64,000 bases of DNA from Pelomonas sp. V22 (GTDB taxonomy: Bacteria > Pseudomonadota > Gammaproteobacteria > Burkholderiales > Burkholderiaceae_C). The DNA lies in the NCBI RefSeq assembly GCF_030014915.1, contig NZ_JAGIXS010000001.1:744001-808000 (forward strand). The letters are read 5' to 3'. The first letter of the stretch is position 1, and each line of letters opens with the position of its first letter. Shown piece by piece: positions 8,830 through 16,408 of the stretch. The notes below the pieces were generated by a model. It saw only the letters and a program-made list of their open reading frames with translations. It was not told the DNA's origin and searched no databases. Position numbers and translations under genes: made by a program.

Positions 8830-9771
8830 GTGAAGACCAATTTCAAACTACTCAGCGGCCTGCTTCTGGCCTGCGGCTTTGTTGCCGCGCAAGCAGCTTC
8901 CACCGTCCTTGATACCGGCGTGCTGCGCATGGGCGTGGCGGACAACGGCGGCCTGGGCGCCCTTGGTGTCGGCCTGGTCGGCCCCACCGGCGACGCCATC
9001 ACCCCCGGATGCCTTTGCGAAGGCTGGGGCGCGGCGGCTGGTGGCAGCAGCGGCTACGTCTATGGTCTTAACGGCTCGGGCATCACCTCCGCCTTGACGA
9101 CCACGACCACCGCCAGTGGCTCAGGTCTGTATGCACAATCGGTGGTTCAGATGAGCAACGGCCTGCAGGTCACGCAAACCTACACCTATGCCGCCGGCGG
9201 CTCGCTGTTCAAGGTGTCCATCACCTTGACCAACACCACGGCCGGGTCGCTGAGCGACGTCCGTTACGCCCGCACGCTGGACTGGGACGTCACGCCCGGC
9301 TTCTTTGGCAGCAACTACACCACCGTCTACGGCGGCACACCGACCGGCCCCGGCGGCCGCGTCCTGACCACGTCCACCAACCCGTTCGCGGTGCCCGACC
9401 CGATGGTGTTCCGCGGCCAAGAGAAGGACCTCAATGTGGTCAACTCCGCCGGCGACAAGGGTGGCTTCTTCGTGTTCGGCTTTGGCGAACTGCTGACCGG
9501 TGCATCCGTGTCCTTTGACACCTACATTGGCGCCTCGCGTACCGTGGGTGGTCTGAAGGCCGCCCTGGGTTCGGTGGGCGTCGAAGCCTACTCGTACACG
9601 ACCGGCAACAGCGTGGCAGATGGCGACTGGGCCCCGGCCTATGGCTATGGCTTCGCAGGCCTCGGCCTCCCGCCTTCGCTGCCGGGTGGCGATGTGCCTG
9701 AGCCCGCCTCCATCGCCCTGATCGGCGTGGCCCTGCTGGGTCTGGCAGCTTCGCGTCGCCGCAGCGCCTGA
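8830..9771 (+). CDS. PEP-CTERM sorting domain protein
   Basis: A 313-residue exported protein carrying the exosortase recognition tail. The signal peptide is LLSGLLLACGFVAAQAASTV. The mature part is rich in Gly, Ser, Thr and beta-strand-forming residues (an unrecognised adhesin-like or matrix domain with YARTLDWDV and FGFGELLTG). The C-terminus has the PEP motif VPEPASIALIGVALLGLAAS followed by the basic RRRSA tail: PEP motif, membrane helix, arginine cluster. The start is taken as GTG at 8830 because AGGAAAAGGA lies just upstream and the signal peptide begins there. Exosortase is expected to cleave at the PEP motif and release or anchor the protein outside. It is followed by a terminator. 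Confidence 0.9.
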   Translation: MKTNFKLLSGLLLACGFVAAQAASTVLDTGVLRMGVADNGGLGALGVGLVGPTGDAITPGCLCEGWGAAAGGSSGYVYGLNGSGITSALTTTTTASGSGLYAQSVVQMSNGLQVTQTYTYAAGGSLFKVSITLTNTTAGSLSDVRYARTLDWDVTPGFFGSNYTTVYGGTPTGPGGRVLTTSTNPFAVPDPMVFRGQEKDLNVVNSAGDKGGFFVFGFGELLTGASVSFDTYIGASRTVGGLKAALGSVGVEAYSYTTGNSVADGDWAPAYGYGFAGLGLPPSLPGGDVPEPASIALIGVALLGLAASRRRSA

Positions 9772-9805
9772 TTGAGTTCAGCCCTCGGGGCTACCCAGCG
9801 CCAGA

Positions 9806-9834
9806 AAGCCTCCGCAATGCGGAGGCTTTTTTCT
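9806..9834 (+). terminator. Rho-independent terminator after the PEP-CTERM gene
   Basis: A perfect 10-bp stem, AAGCCTCCGC and GCGGAGGCTT, with a 3-nt loop is followed by a T-rich run (TTTTTTCTT). It lies 35 bases after the stop codon of the PEP-CTERM gene. Confidence 0.9.
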
Positions 9835-9897
9835 TGGTCGGGCGAAGATGGCGCAGAACATGCAGCAGTGCAACGTCCTGGATCCACAGCGCAAAGC

Positions 9898-9932
9898 AAA
9901 AAGCCCGACAGATCAGAGATCTACCGGGCTTT
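9898..9932 (-). terminator. Rho-independent terminator of tRNA-Val
   Basis: Reading leftwards, AAAGCCCG pairs with CGGGCTTT around an 18-nt spacer that itself contains AGATCTCTGATCT-type self-complementarity. It ends in a T run on the reverse strand (the AAAAA at 9898-9902 on the given strand). It lies about 60 bases downstream of the tRNA gene. Confidence 0.75.
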
Positions 9933-9992
9933 GCTGTTCCTCACCTAGGGCAAGGCCTACCGATTGAGACAAGCACTGCTTGCCGTCTTGTT

Positions 9993-10069
9993 TGGTAGGC
10001 GCGATTGGATTCGAACCAACGACCCCCACCATGTCAAGGTGGTGCTCTAACCAACTGAGCTACGCGCCT
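9993..10069 (-). tRNA. tRNA-Val (anticodon GAC)
   Basis: A complete 77-nt tRNA with encoded CCA. The acceptor stem AGGCGCG pairs with CGCGCCT, followed by ACCA. The D-arm is GCTC-AGTTGGTTA-GAGC. The anticodon arm is CCACC-TTGACAT-GGTGG with anticodon GAC. The T-arm is GTTGG-TTCGAAT-CCAAT. GAC reads GUC/GUU valine codons. Confidence 0.97.
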
Positions 10070-10081
10070 GAAGAGCTTCGC

Positions 10082-10090
10082 ACTATAGCA
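10082..10090 (-). promoter_or_regulatory. Extended -10 promoter element of tRNA-Val
   Basis: The reverse strand reads TGCTATAGT, an extended -10 (TG-N-TATAGT), ending 12 bases before the mature 5' end of the tRNA. The expected start would therefore give a very short leader, typical of tRNA genes. No good -35 is visible. Confidence 0.5.
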
Positions 10091-10136
10091 TGGATTTTTT
10101 GGTCATCCGGGAACTTGGCATCAAAACTTCCTCGTT

Positions 10137-12338
10137 TCACTTGCGGCGGGCCGCGCGCACGCTGGGGATCTGGGCCACGCTGCGCAAGACCTGGCTCAGC
10201 TTGGCGGAGTCGGCGACCTCGACGGTGAAGCTCATCCAGGCCGTGTCGTTGCCGGCCTTGACCGACTGCGTGTTCACGGCAGTGACATTGAGCTTTTCCT
10301 TGGCGAACACTTCCAGCACATCGCGCAGCAGGCCCTGGCGGTCACTGGCCTCGACGAGCACATCGGCTGGGTATATGCCGCCCTTGCCCTCGCCCCAGGT
10401 CACGGCGATCACGCGTTCGGGCGAACGCTGGCTGATCTCGCGGAAGTTCGTGCAATCGCTGCGGTGAATCGCGACGCCCTTGCCGCGCGTGACGTAGCCG
10501 CCGATCGCATCCGGCGGCGCGGGCCGGCAACAGCGTGAGAGATTGGTCAAGAGCGAGTCGATGCCCACCACCAGGACGCCGCCCTTGGGCATGCCGCTCT
10601 GAACCGGGCGCGTGCGGCGCTGGGCCAGCCACTCGTCTTGGTCGGGCTCAGGTTCGGGTGGGCGCAGCAGCAGCTCGATATTGCGCAGCGAGTATTCATC
10701 CTTGCCCACCACCTCGAACAGCGCATCGGCATTCTTGAAGCCCAGGCGCGCGGCCAGGTCCTCAAGGCGGATGGCCGTCTTGCCTTCGCGCTGCAGGATC
10801 TTCTCGACCAGTTCGCGGCCCTTGGCCACCGTCTCGGCCTGCTGCAGTGCATTGAACCAGGCCCGCACCTTGGAACGCGAGCGCGGGCTCTGCAGGTAGC
10901 CGAGTTCGGTGTTGAGCCAATCCAGCGAGGGGCCGCCCTCCTTGATCGCGGTGATTTCCACCGTCTGGCCACTCTTCAGCTTGGTATTGAGCGGCACCAT
11001 CGCGCCGTCCACCTTGGCGCCCCGGCAGCGATGACCGAGGTTGGTGTGGACCGCATAGGCGAAGTCGATGGGCGTCGCACCCGCGCTGAGCTCGACGATG
11101 GAAGCCTGCGGCGTGAAGACGTAGATGCGGTCATCGAACACCGCCGCCTCGGAGGCCGTGGTGTCACGCTCCCAGGCCAGCAGCTGATGCAGCACGGCGC
11201 GGCGCGCCTGCGCGACCTGCTCTTCAAAATCACCAGCGGCCGAAACGCCCGCATAGCCGCGCGCGCCCGCCTCCTTGTAGGCCCAATGTGCGGCCACGCC
11301 ATGCTCCGCATGCTCGTGCATGGCACGGGTACGGATCTGCACTTCCATGGCCTTGCCGTCAGGCCCCAGCACCACGGTGTGCAGCGACTGGTAGCCGTTC
11401 GGCTTGGGCCGGGCGATGTAGTCATCGAACTCACCTTCCACCGGCCTGTAAAGCTCGTGCAGGCGGCTCAGCACCGCATAGCACTCGGGCACGCCCGCCA
11501 CGATCACGCGGAGCGCCCGCAGGTCGAAAACACGCTCCAAGTCCAGGCGCTTGCCCTGCATCTTTTTCCAGATGCTGTAGAGATGCTTGGGCCGGCCCTG
11601 CACCTCGGCGGCGATGCCTTGCGTGGCCAGGTCGGCCTGCAACTGCTGCCGAACCGATTCGATGCGCTGCTCGCGCTCCACGCGCTTCTCGTGCAGCGCG
11701 CGGGCGATGCCGCGGTAGTCCTCGGGCTGCAGGAAGCGGAAGGAGAGGTCCTCCAGTTCCCACTTGATCTGCCAGATGCCGAGCCGGTTGGCCAGCGGCG
11801 CGAAAACCTGCTGCGACTCGGCCGCCAGGTCCTGCGGGCAGACCGTCTTGCTGGCGGCGAAGTAGCGCAGCGTCTGCAGGCGCGAAGCCAGGCGAAGCAG
11901 CACCACGCGCAGATCATGCGAGAAGGCCAGCAGCATCTTGCGCACGCGCTCGGTCTGCGTGGCGCGCTGGTCCTCGCCGACCTTGGCGGCGCGCGCTGCC
12001 CGCTGGATCTGCACCAGCTTGCGTGTGTGCGTGACCAGGCTGGCATACGACTCGCCGAAGGCCTTGGCCACGATCTCCTCGGGCTTGTTCAGGAAGTCAC
12101 CGGCATAGACCAGGTAAGAAGCCGCCTGCAGCGCCGGCGCAGCGCCGATGGCCGCGAGGATGGCTGCCACGCCGTCTGCATGGGCCAGGGCCTCCTCACC
12201 AGTGTCCAGCGGCTGGCCGGCCAGCAGCGGCTCGGCGAAGGCGCGTGCGCGCTGCACCTCGGCCGCATCGGCCGGTTGCGCTGCAAAGTCGAGGGCGACG
12301 ATGGGGGCCGATGGGCCACCCTGGGGAACTGTCTTCAT
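10137..12338 (-). CDS. relA: RelA, (p)ppGpp synthetase
   Basis: Makes (p)ppGpp from GTP/GDP and ATP on starved ribosomes (stringent response). It is 733 residues. The N-terminal HD hydrolase region is degenerate: where SpoT has the metal-binding HDxxED, this protein reads YAGDFLN, so hydrolase activity is probably lost. The synthetase domain carries EGEFDDYIARPKPNGYQSLH. The EFDD form is the signature of monofunctional RelA rather than the RxKD of bifunctional Rel/SpoT. A TGS domain follows (IYVFTPQASIVELSAGATPI), then a zinc-finger region with CCRPAPPDAIGGYVTRG, and a C-terminal ACT domain (VLVEASDRQGLLRDVLEVFA). Its ATG overlaps the stop of the upstream hydrolase (ATGA). Confidence 0.95.
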   Translation of the reverse strand: MKTVPQGGPSAPIVALDFAAQPADAAEVQRARAFAEPLLAGQPLDTGEEALAHADGVAAILAAIGAAPALQAASYLVYAGDFLNKPEEIVAKAFGESYASLVTHTRKLVQIQRAARAAKVGEDQRATQTERVRKMLLAFSHDLRVVLLRLASRLQTLRYFAASKTVCPQDLAAESQQVFAPLANRLGIWQIKWELEDLSFRFLQPEDYRGIARALHEKRVEREQRIESVRQQLQADLATQGIAAEVQGRPKHLYSIWKKMQGKRLDLERVFDLRALRVIVAGVPECYAVLSRLHELYRPVEGEFDDYIARPKPNGYQSLHTVVLGPDGKAMEVQIRTRAMHEHAEHGVAAHWAYKEAGARGYAGVSAAGDFEEQVAQARRAVLHQLLAWERDTTASEAAVFDDRIYVFTPQASIVELSAGATPIDFAYAVHTNLGHRCRGAKVDGAMVPLNTKLKSGQTVEITAIKEGGPSLDWLNTELGYLQSPRSRSKVRAWFNALQQAETVAKGRELVEKILQREGKTAIRLEDLAARLGFKNADALFEVVGKDEYSLRNIELLLRPPEPEPDQDEWLAQRRTRPVQSGMPKGGVLVVGIDSLLTNLSRCCRPAPPDAIGGYVTRGKGVAIHRSDCTNFREISQRSPERVIAVTWGEGKGGIYPADVLVEASDRQGLLRDVLEVFAKEKLNVTAVNTQSVKAGNDTAWMSFTVEVADSAKLSQVLRSVAQIPSVRAARRK

Positions 12339-13204
12339 CCGCGAAACAGGAACTTCGAGATCGCGGCGACCTGCTCGGGCGCCTGCAAGGTGGGGGCGTG
12401 ACCGATGCCAGCAAACTCGACCAGTTCGGCATGAGGGCCGCGCTCCGTCATCGCATCGGCGGTCTTGGCCGAGAGCAGGTCAGATTCGGCGCCCCGCAGC
12501 AGCAGCGTCGGGGCACGCAGCGCATCCCAGGCAGCCCAAAGGCCGGCCTCGCCCGCTGCCACCTGTTCAGGCGTTACGTCAGCCAGCGTGACCGCAATCG
12601 AGGGGTCGTAATGCAGGCGCAGCCGATCACCCACCTGGCGGAACATCGGCGTAGAAAGCGCCAGCCATGCATCGCGCGTATGTGGCCCGAAGCCCAGCGA
12701 GACACGGCGCAGATAGTCAGCGCCCTCCTCCAGCGTGGCGAAGGTCGGCCCTTTGCCCAGGTACTGCGCAATGCGCTGCAGCGAGGCGAACTCGATGGTC
12801 GGTCCCACATCGTTGAGCACCAGGCGTCGCACCGGGCTGTTGCGCTGCGCAGCAAGGCCAAGGCCGATCAGGCCGCCCATCGAGGTGCCGATCCAATCCA
12901 CCTCCTCCACGTCGAGCCGAGCGATCAGGGTGACCATGTCGGCCACATAGGTCGGGATCTGGTAGTACTGCGGATTGCTCAACCAGTCCGAATGACCGCG
13001 CCCCACCACGTCGGGGCAGATCACGCGGTACTGCGTCTGCAGCACACGGGCCAGCAGGTCGAAGTCGCGGCCCTGGCGCGAGAGGCCGTGCACGCAGATC
13101 AGCACCGGCGCATCCGGCCGGGGGCCTTCCCACTCCCAATAAGCCATGTGATGCAGGCCCGCCGGGCTCAGGCACTGGACACGCTTCAAGGTGGGGGCTG
13201 ACAT
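12335..13204 (-). CDS. Alpha/beta-fold hydrolase
   Basis: A 289-residue hydrolase. The oxyanion/nucleophile elements are VLICVHGLSRQGRDFD (HG motif), the nucleophile elbow GTSMGG around residue 110, a catalytic acid in the region of LLLRGAESDLL, and the catalytic His in GIGHAPTL. A short lid segment lies between. Relatives are annotated as esterases or C-C hydrolases and the substrate is unknown. The ATG at 13204 is preceded by AAGGAT. Its TGA overlaps the relA ATG by four bases, so relA translation is coupled to it. It is divergent from bdhA with 70 bases between the starts. Confidence 0.85.
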   Translation of the reverse strand: MSAPTLKRVQCLSPAGLHHMAYWEWEGPRPDAPVLICVHGLSRQGRDFDLLARVLQTQYRVICPDVVGRGHSDWLSNPQYYQIPTYVADMVTLIARLDVEEVDWIGTSMGGLIGLGLAAQRNSPVRRLVLNDVGPTIEFASLQRIAQYLGKGPTFATLEEGADYLRRVSLGFGPHTRDAWLALSTPMFRQVGDRLRLHYDPSIAVTLADVTPEQVAAGEAGLWAAWDALRAPTLLLRGAESDLLSAKTADAMTERGPHAELVEFAGIGHAPTLQAPEQVAAISKFLFRG

Positions 13205-13274
13205 TGTTTGTATCCTTGCGACTTTGTTCGCTGATTCCGTCTCGACCATCCTAGCAAGCCAAGAAGGACTTCCC

Positions 13275-14048
13275 ATGTTGTTGAAAGGCAAGACCGCCCT
13301 CGTCACCGGCTCCACCAGCGGTATCGGCCTGGGCATCGCCCTGACCCTCGCCCGCCAGGGCGCCAATATCGTGCTCAACGGTTTCGGCGACCATGAGGGG
13401 CCCAAGGCCGAGGTCGCCAAGCTCGGCGTCAAGGTGGGCTACCACGGCGCCGACATGAGCAAGACCGCCGAGATCGAGGCCATGATGGCCTACATCGAGG
13501 CCGAGTTCGGTGGCTGCGACGTGCTCGTGAACAACGCCGGCATCCAGCATGTGGCGCCGGTGGAAAGCTTTCCGGCCGAGCGCTGGGACGCCATCATCGC
13601 GATCAACCTCAGCTCGGCCTTCCACACCACGCGCCTCGCACTGCCTGGCATGAAGAAACGCGGCTGGGGCCGGGTGCTCAACATCGCTTCGGTCCATGGC
13701 CTCGTCGCCTCGGCGCAGAAGTCGGCCTACGTGGCGGCCAAGCACGGCATCGTCGGCTTCACCAAGGCCGTGGCGCTCGAATCCGCCACCAGTGGCGTGA
13801 CCGTCAATGCGATCTGCCCGGGCTGGGTGCTGACGCCCTTGGTGCAAAAGCAAGTTGATGCGCGTGCCGCTGCCGACGGCGTGGACGACGCCGAAGCCAA
13901 GCGCCGCCTGCTGGCCGAAAAACAGCCTTCGCTGCAATTCACCACGCCCGAGCAGTTGGGCGAACTGGCGGTCTTCCTGTGCTCAGACGCCGCCAGCAAT
14001 ATCCAGGGCCAGGCCTGGGCGCTGGACGGCGGCTGGACCGCGCAATAA
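13275..14048 (+). CDS. bdhA: 3-hydroxybutyrate dehydrogenase
   Basis: A short-chain dehydrogenase of 257 residues that interconverts D-3-hydroxybutyrate and acetoacetate with NAD, used when PHB is mobilised. The Rossmann motif is TGSTSGIGLGIA, followed by LVNNAGIQHVAPVESFP. The catalytic set is Asn in NLSSAF, Ser in NIASVHGLVAS and the YxxxK in SAYVAAKHG. The specific substrate region is ICPGWVLTPLVQKQV, and the tail is QGQAWALDGGWTAQ. The ATG at 13275 follows AAGGAC. Together with phaR it indicates a PHB cycle. Confidence 0.94.
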   Translation: MLLKGKTALVTGSTSGIGLGIALTLARQGANIVLNGFGDHEGPKAEVAKLGVKVGYHGADMSKTAEIEAMMAYIEAEFGGCDVLVNNAGIQHVAPVESFPAERWDAIIAINLSSAFHTTRLALPGMKKRGWGRVLNIASVHGLVASAQKSAYVAAKHGIVGFTKAVALESATSGVTVNAICPGWVLTPLVQKQVDARAAADGVDDAEAKRRLLAEKQPSLQFTTPEQLGELAVFLCSDAASNIQGQAWALDGGWTAQ

Positions 14049-14111
14049 GACTTGCGGGCGTTCAGATCCAGCGGCGCTCATGGATCCGGCTTTGCCGGGC
14101 CATCGAGCGCG

Positions 14112-14125
14112 CCCCCTTGAGGGGG
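14112..14125. repeat. REP-like extragenic palindrome CCCCC-TTGA-GGGGG
   Basis: A perfect 5-bp inverted repeat with a TTGA loop inside GCGCGCCCCCTTGAGGGGGA, between the convergent ends of bdhA and the ClpP-like gene. Short CCCCCTTGAGGGGG palindromes flanked by GCGC stretches recur between genes in Comamonadaceae-type genomes. It may stop transcription from either side. Only one clear copy is present here. Confidence 0.5.
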
Positions 14126-14149
14126 AGGCGCAGCGCGCCTCGGGGGTGG

Positions 14150-14749
14150 TCAACCAAGCTCCGACTGCTTCTCGATGATGCGGGACACCAGGCCGTACTT
14201 CACGGCCTCGTCCGCGCTCATCCAGTAGTCGCGTTCCATGTCGACCAACACTGCGTCCAGCGGCTTGCCGGTCTGCTTGGCGATGACGGCAGCAATGCGC
14301 TCGCGGGTCTTGATGATCTCGCGGGCCATGATGGCGATGTCGCTCGCCTGGCCGCCGGCGCCGCCAGCCGGCTGGTGGATCATGAAGCGCGTGTTGGGCA
14401 GGCACAGGCGGCGCTCCTTCGGGGGCGCCAGGAAGATGTGGGCGCCGGCACTGGCCACCCAGCCGGTGCCCAGCGTCGTGACCGGGGCCTTGATGAAGCG
14501 GATCATGTCGTGGATCGCATCGCCCGATTCCACATGGCCGCCCGGGGACGAAATCAGCATCGTGATCGGCGCATCCGAATCAGCGGCCAGTGCCAGCAGG
14601 CGGCGGCAGGTGGCGTGCGCCATCTTGTCGTCGATCTCGCCGAACACCATCACGAAGCGTGACTTGAAGCTCAGCTGCTCCTCGAGCTTGTCGGTGGCTT
14701 CGGGCTTGGCGGTCTTGTCGTCGGCGGCGTTGCGGTGCATCTCATTCAT
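14150..14749 (-). CDS. ClpP-family serine peptidase (orphan homologue)
   Basis: A 199-residue homologue of the Clp protease proteolytic subunit. The catalytic triad is intact: Ser in GWVASAGAHIF, His in RFMIHQPAGGA, and an Asp in MERDYWMSADEAVKYGLV. The glycine-rich strand ISSPGGHVESGDAIHDMI also fits. The N-terminus is longer and more polar than in housekeeping ClpP, and no clpX or tig lies nearby, so this is a second copy standing alone. The ATG at 14749 follows a GAGGAA; an ATG three codons later is a possible alternative. It lies 50 bases downstream of the SIMPL gene on the same strand and is probably co-transcribed. It may form mixed or independent barrels. Confidence 0.85.
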   Translation of the reverse strand: MNEMHRNAADDKTAKPEATDKLEEQLSFKSRFVMVFGEIDDKMAHATCRRLLALAADSDAPITMLISSPGGHVESGDAIHDMIRFIKAPVTTLGTGWVASAGAHIFLAPPKERRLCLPNTRFMIHQPAGGAGGQASDIAIMAREIIKTRERIAAVIAKQTGKPLDAVLVDMERDYWMSADEAVKYGLVSRIIEKQSELG

Positions 14750-14799
14750 GGGCTTGTTCCTCAGCAAAGTGCCTGCATTGTTGCCCAGCTTCGCTGGCC

Positions 14800-15513
14800 T
14801 CACTTGTTGACCATGTTCATGAACACCGAACCGCTGACCGACACGCTGACCGTGGCCCGGCCCGACTCGATGGGCAGCGGCGCGTTCATGGCCGGTGCCA
14901 TGGCCTTCATTTCCATCAGGCGCATCGCAGGCGCAGCGTCACTCGTGTTGACGCTGACCTCGCCGATCGAATAGCCGGCATAGCCGAACTGGCGCGCATA
15001 GTCGCCGGCCTGGCTGCGAAAGCGCTGGATCGCCTCACCCACCACTTGCGCCTCCGCCTTGGCCCGCGCCTCGCGCGACAGCTGAAAGCCGGAGCGCGAG
15101 ATCGCCATGGTGTTGATGCGGCCGCTCAGCGCCGCAATGGCCACCGTGTCGCGGCCTTCGACGATCAGTTCGGCCTGGCCCTGCCAGCCGTTGATGCCGC
15201 CCTTGGGCGAGTAGCGCGGGTAGAGCGAGAAATTGCCGGTTTGCACATCGACCTGGCCCGGCTTGGCGATCTTGCGGGCTTCAGCGAGGGCGGTATCAAG
15301 CGCGCTCTTCAGGGCGGCCTGCACCACGTTCGGGTCTGTGCCTTCGCGGCTCGTGGAAAAGCCCAGGCTCAGCACATCCTGCTGCACCTCGGTGCTCGCG
15401 CTGACGCTGAAGGACAGCGAATCGCGGCGCAGCGGCTCCACCGCCTGGGCCTGGCTGCCGGCAGCCAGCGCGAACAAGGCCAGGGCGGCGGCATGTCGCT
15501 TGATCAATTTCAT
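14800..15513 (-). CDS. SIMPL (DUF541) domain periplasmic protein
   Basis: A 237-residue exported protein of the SIMPL family, whose members (BP26/OMP28, E. coli YggE) are periplasmic and linked to oxidative stress tolerance. The signal peptide is AAALALFALAAGSQAQA. The domain starts LSFSVSASTEVQQDVLSLGF, continues VQTGNFSLYPRYSPKGGING and ISRSGFQLSREARAKAEAQV, and ends ATVSVSVSGSVFMNMVNK. The ATG at 15513 follows GGAGGA. It is divergent from ompR. Confidence 0.9.
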   Translation of the reverse strand: MKLIKRHAAALALFALAAGSQAQAVEPLRRDSLSFSVSASTEVQQDVLSLGFSTSREGTDPNVVQAALKSALDTALAEARKIAKPGQVDVQTGNFSLYPRYSPKGGINGWQGQAELIVEGRDTVAIAALSGRINTMAISRSGFQLSREARAKAEAQVVGEAIQRFRSQAGDYARQFGYAGYSIGEVSVNTSDAAPAMRLMEMKAMAPAMNAPLPIESGRATVSVSVSGSVFMNMVNK

Positions 15514-15570
15514 GGGGCGTCCTCCATCTCGTGAAAACCTGACGATAACGCGCGCAGGCGGCTCGGAATT

Positions 15571-15586
15571 GTTACGGGGCTGTAAC
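15571..15586. promoter_or_regulatory. Inverted repeat GTTAC-N6-GTAAC between SIMPL gene and ompR
   Basis: A GTTAC (15571-15575) and its complement GTAAC (15582-15586) flank six bases. A further TGTTACA occurs at 15636-15642. GTTAC-type half-sites are the core of known OmpR boxes, so these may be self-regulatory OmpR sites. The regulatory role is inferred. Confidence 0.35.
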
Positions 15587-15602
15587 GACGCTCCCGCCCC
15601 GC

Positions 15603-15630
15603 TTGCCCCCGCAAAAAACCTCGCCACAAT
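15603..15630 (+). promoter_or_regulatory. Possible sigma-70 promoter of ompR-envZ
   Basis: TTGCCC (15603-15608) and CACAAT (15625-15630) are separated by 16 bases. Transcription would begin near 15637, leaving a leader of about 24 nt with the ribosome site CAGGAG before the ATG. Match quality is moderate. Confidence 0.4.
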
Positions 15631-15660
15631 GCGCCTGTTACAAATTCAGGAGCGTCAGCC

Positions 15661-16392
15661 ATGAACGCCGCGAACGCCAAACCCAACAAGATCCTGGTCG
15701 TCGATGACGACGCGCGCATCCGCGACCTGCTGCGCCGCTACCTGACCCAGGAAGGCTTCGAGGTGCTGCTGGCCGAGGACAGCCGCGCGCTGAACAAGCA
15801 GCTGACGCGCGAGAGCTTCGACATGATCGTGCTGGACCTGATGCTGCCTGGCGAGGATGGCCTGTCGATCTGCCGCCGCCTGCGCGCCAACAACGACATG
15901 ACGCCCATCATCATGCTGACCGCCAAGGTCGAGGACGTGGACCGCATCGTGGGTCTCGAGGTGGGCGCCGACGATTACCTGGCCAAGCCCTTCAACCCAC
16001 GCGAGCTGCTGGCACGCATCAATGCCGTGCTGCGCCGCCGCCCCGCCATGGAGGCACCCGGCGCGCCAACCAAGGAGGCGCTGACGGTCAGCTTCGGCCC
16101 CTTCGAGTTCGACCTTGGCCTGCGCAAGCTCAGCAAGAACGGCGAGCAGCTGCCGCTGACCACCGGCGAGTTCTCGATGCTCAAGGCGCTCGTGCGCCAC
16201 CCACGTCAGCCGCTGTCGCGCGACAAGCTGGCCCAGCTGGCGCGCGGCCGCGAGTTCGAACCCTTCGACCGAAGCCTCGACGTGCAGGTCTCGCGCCTGC
16301 GCAAACTGCTCGAAGACGACCCCTCGCAGCCGCGCTACATCCAGACGGTCTGGGGCGTGGGCTACGTCTTCGTGCCGGACGGCGCAGCCTGA
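15661..16392 (+). CDS. ompR: OmpR-family response regulator
   Basis: A 243-residue two-component regulator. The receiver domain has the acidic pair in ILVVDDDARIRDLL, the phospho-acceptor Asp in MIVLDLMLPGEDGL, the Thr in IIMLTAKVED and the Lys in DDYLAKPFNPREL. The C-terminal winged helix has TTGEFSMLKALVRHP, SLDVQVSRLRKLLEDDP and YIQTVWGVGYVF. Close similarity to OmpR throughout suggests osmolarity or porin control. The envZ kinase gene follows 16 bases later. Confidence 0.95.
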   Translation: MNAANAKPNKILVVDDDARIRDLLRRYLTQEGFEVLLAEDSRALNKQLTRESFDMIVLDLMLPGEDGLSICRRLRANNDMTPIIMLTAKVEDVDRIVGLEVGADDYLAKPFNPRELLARINAVLRRRPAMEAPGAPTKEALTVSFGPFEFDLGLRKLSKNGEQLPLTTGEFSMLKALVRHPRQPLSRDKLAQLARGREFEPFDRSLDVQVSRLRKLLEDDPSQPRYIQTVWGVGYVFVPDGAA

Positions 16393-16408
16393 CTGGGCCG
16401 TCCCCGGC

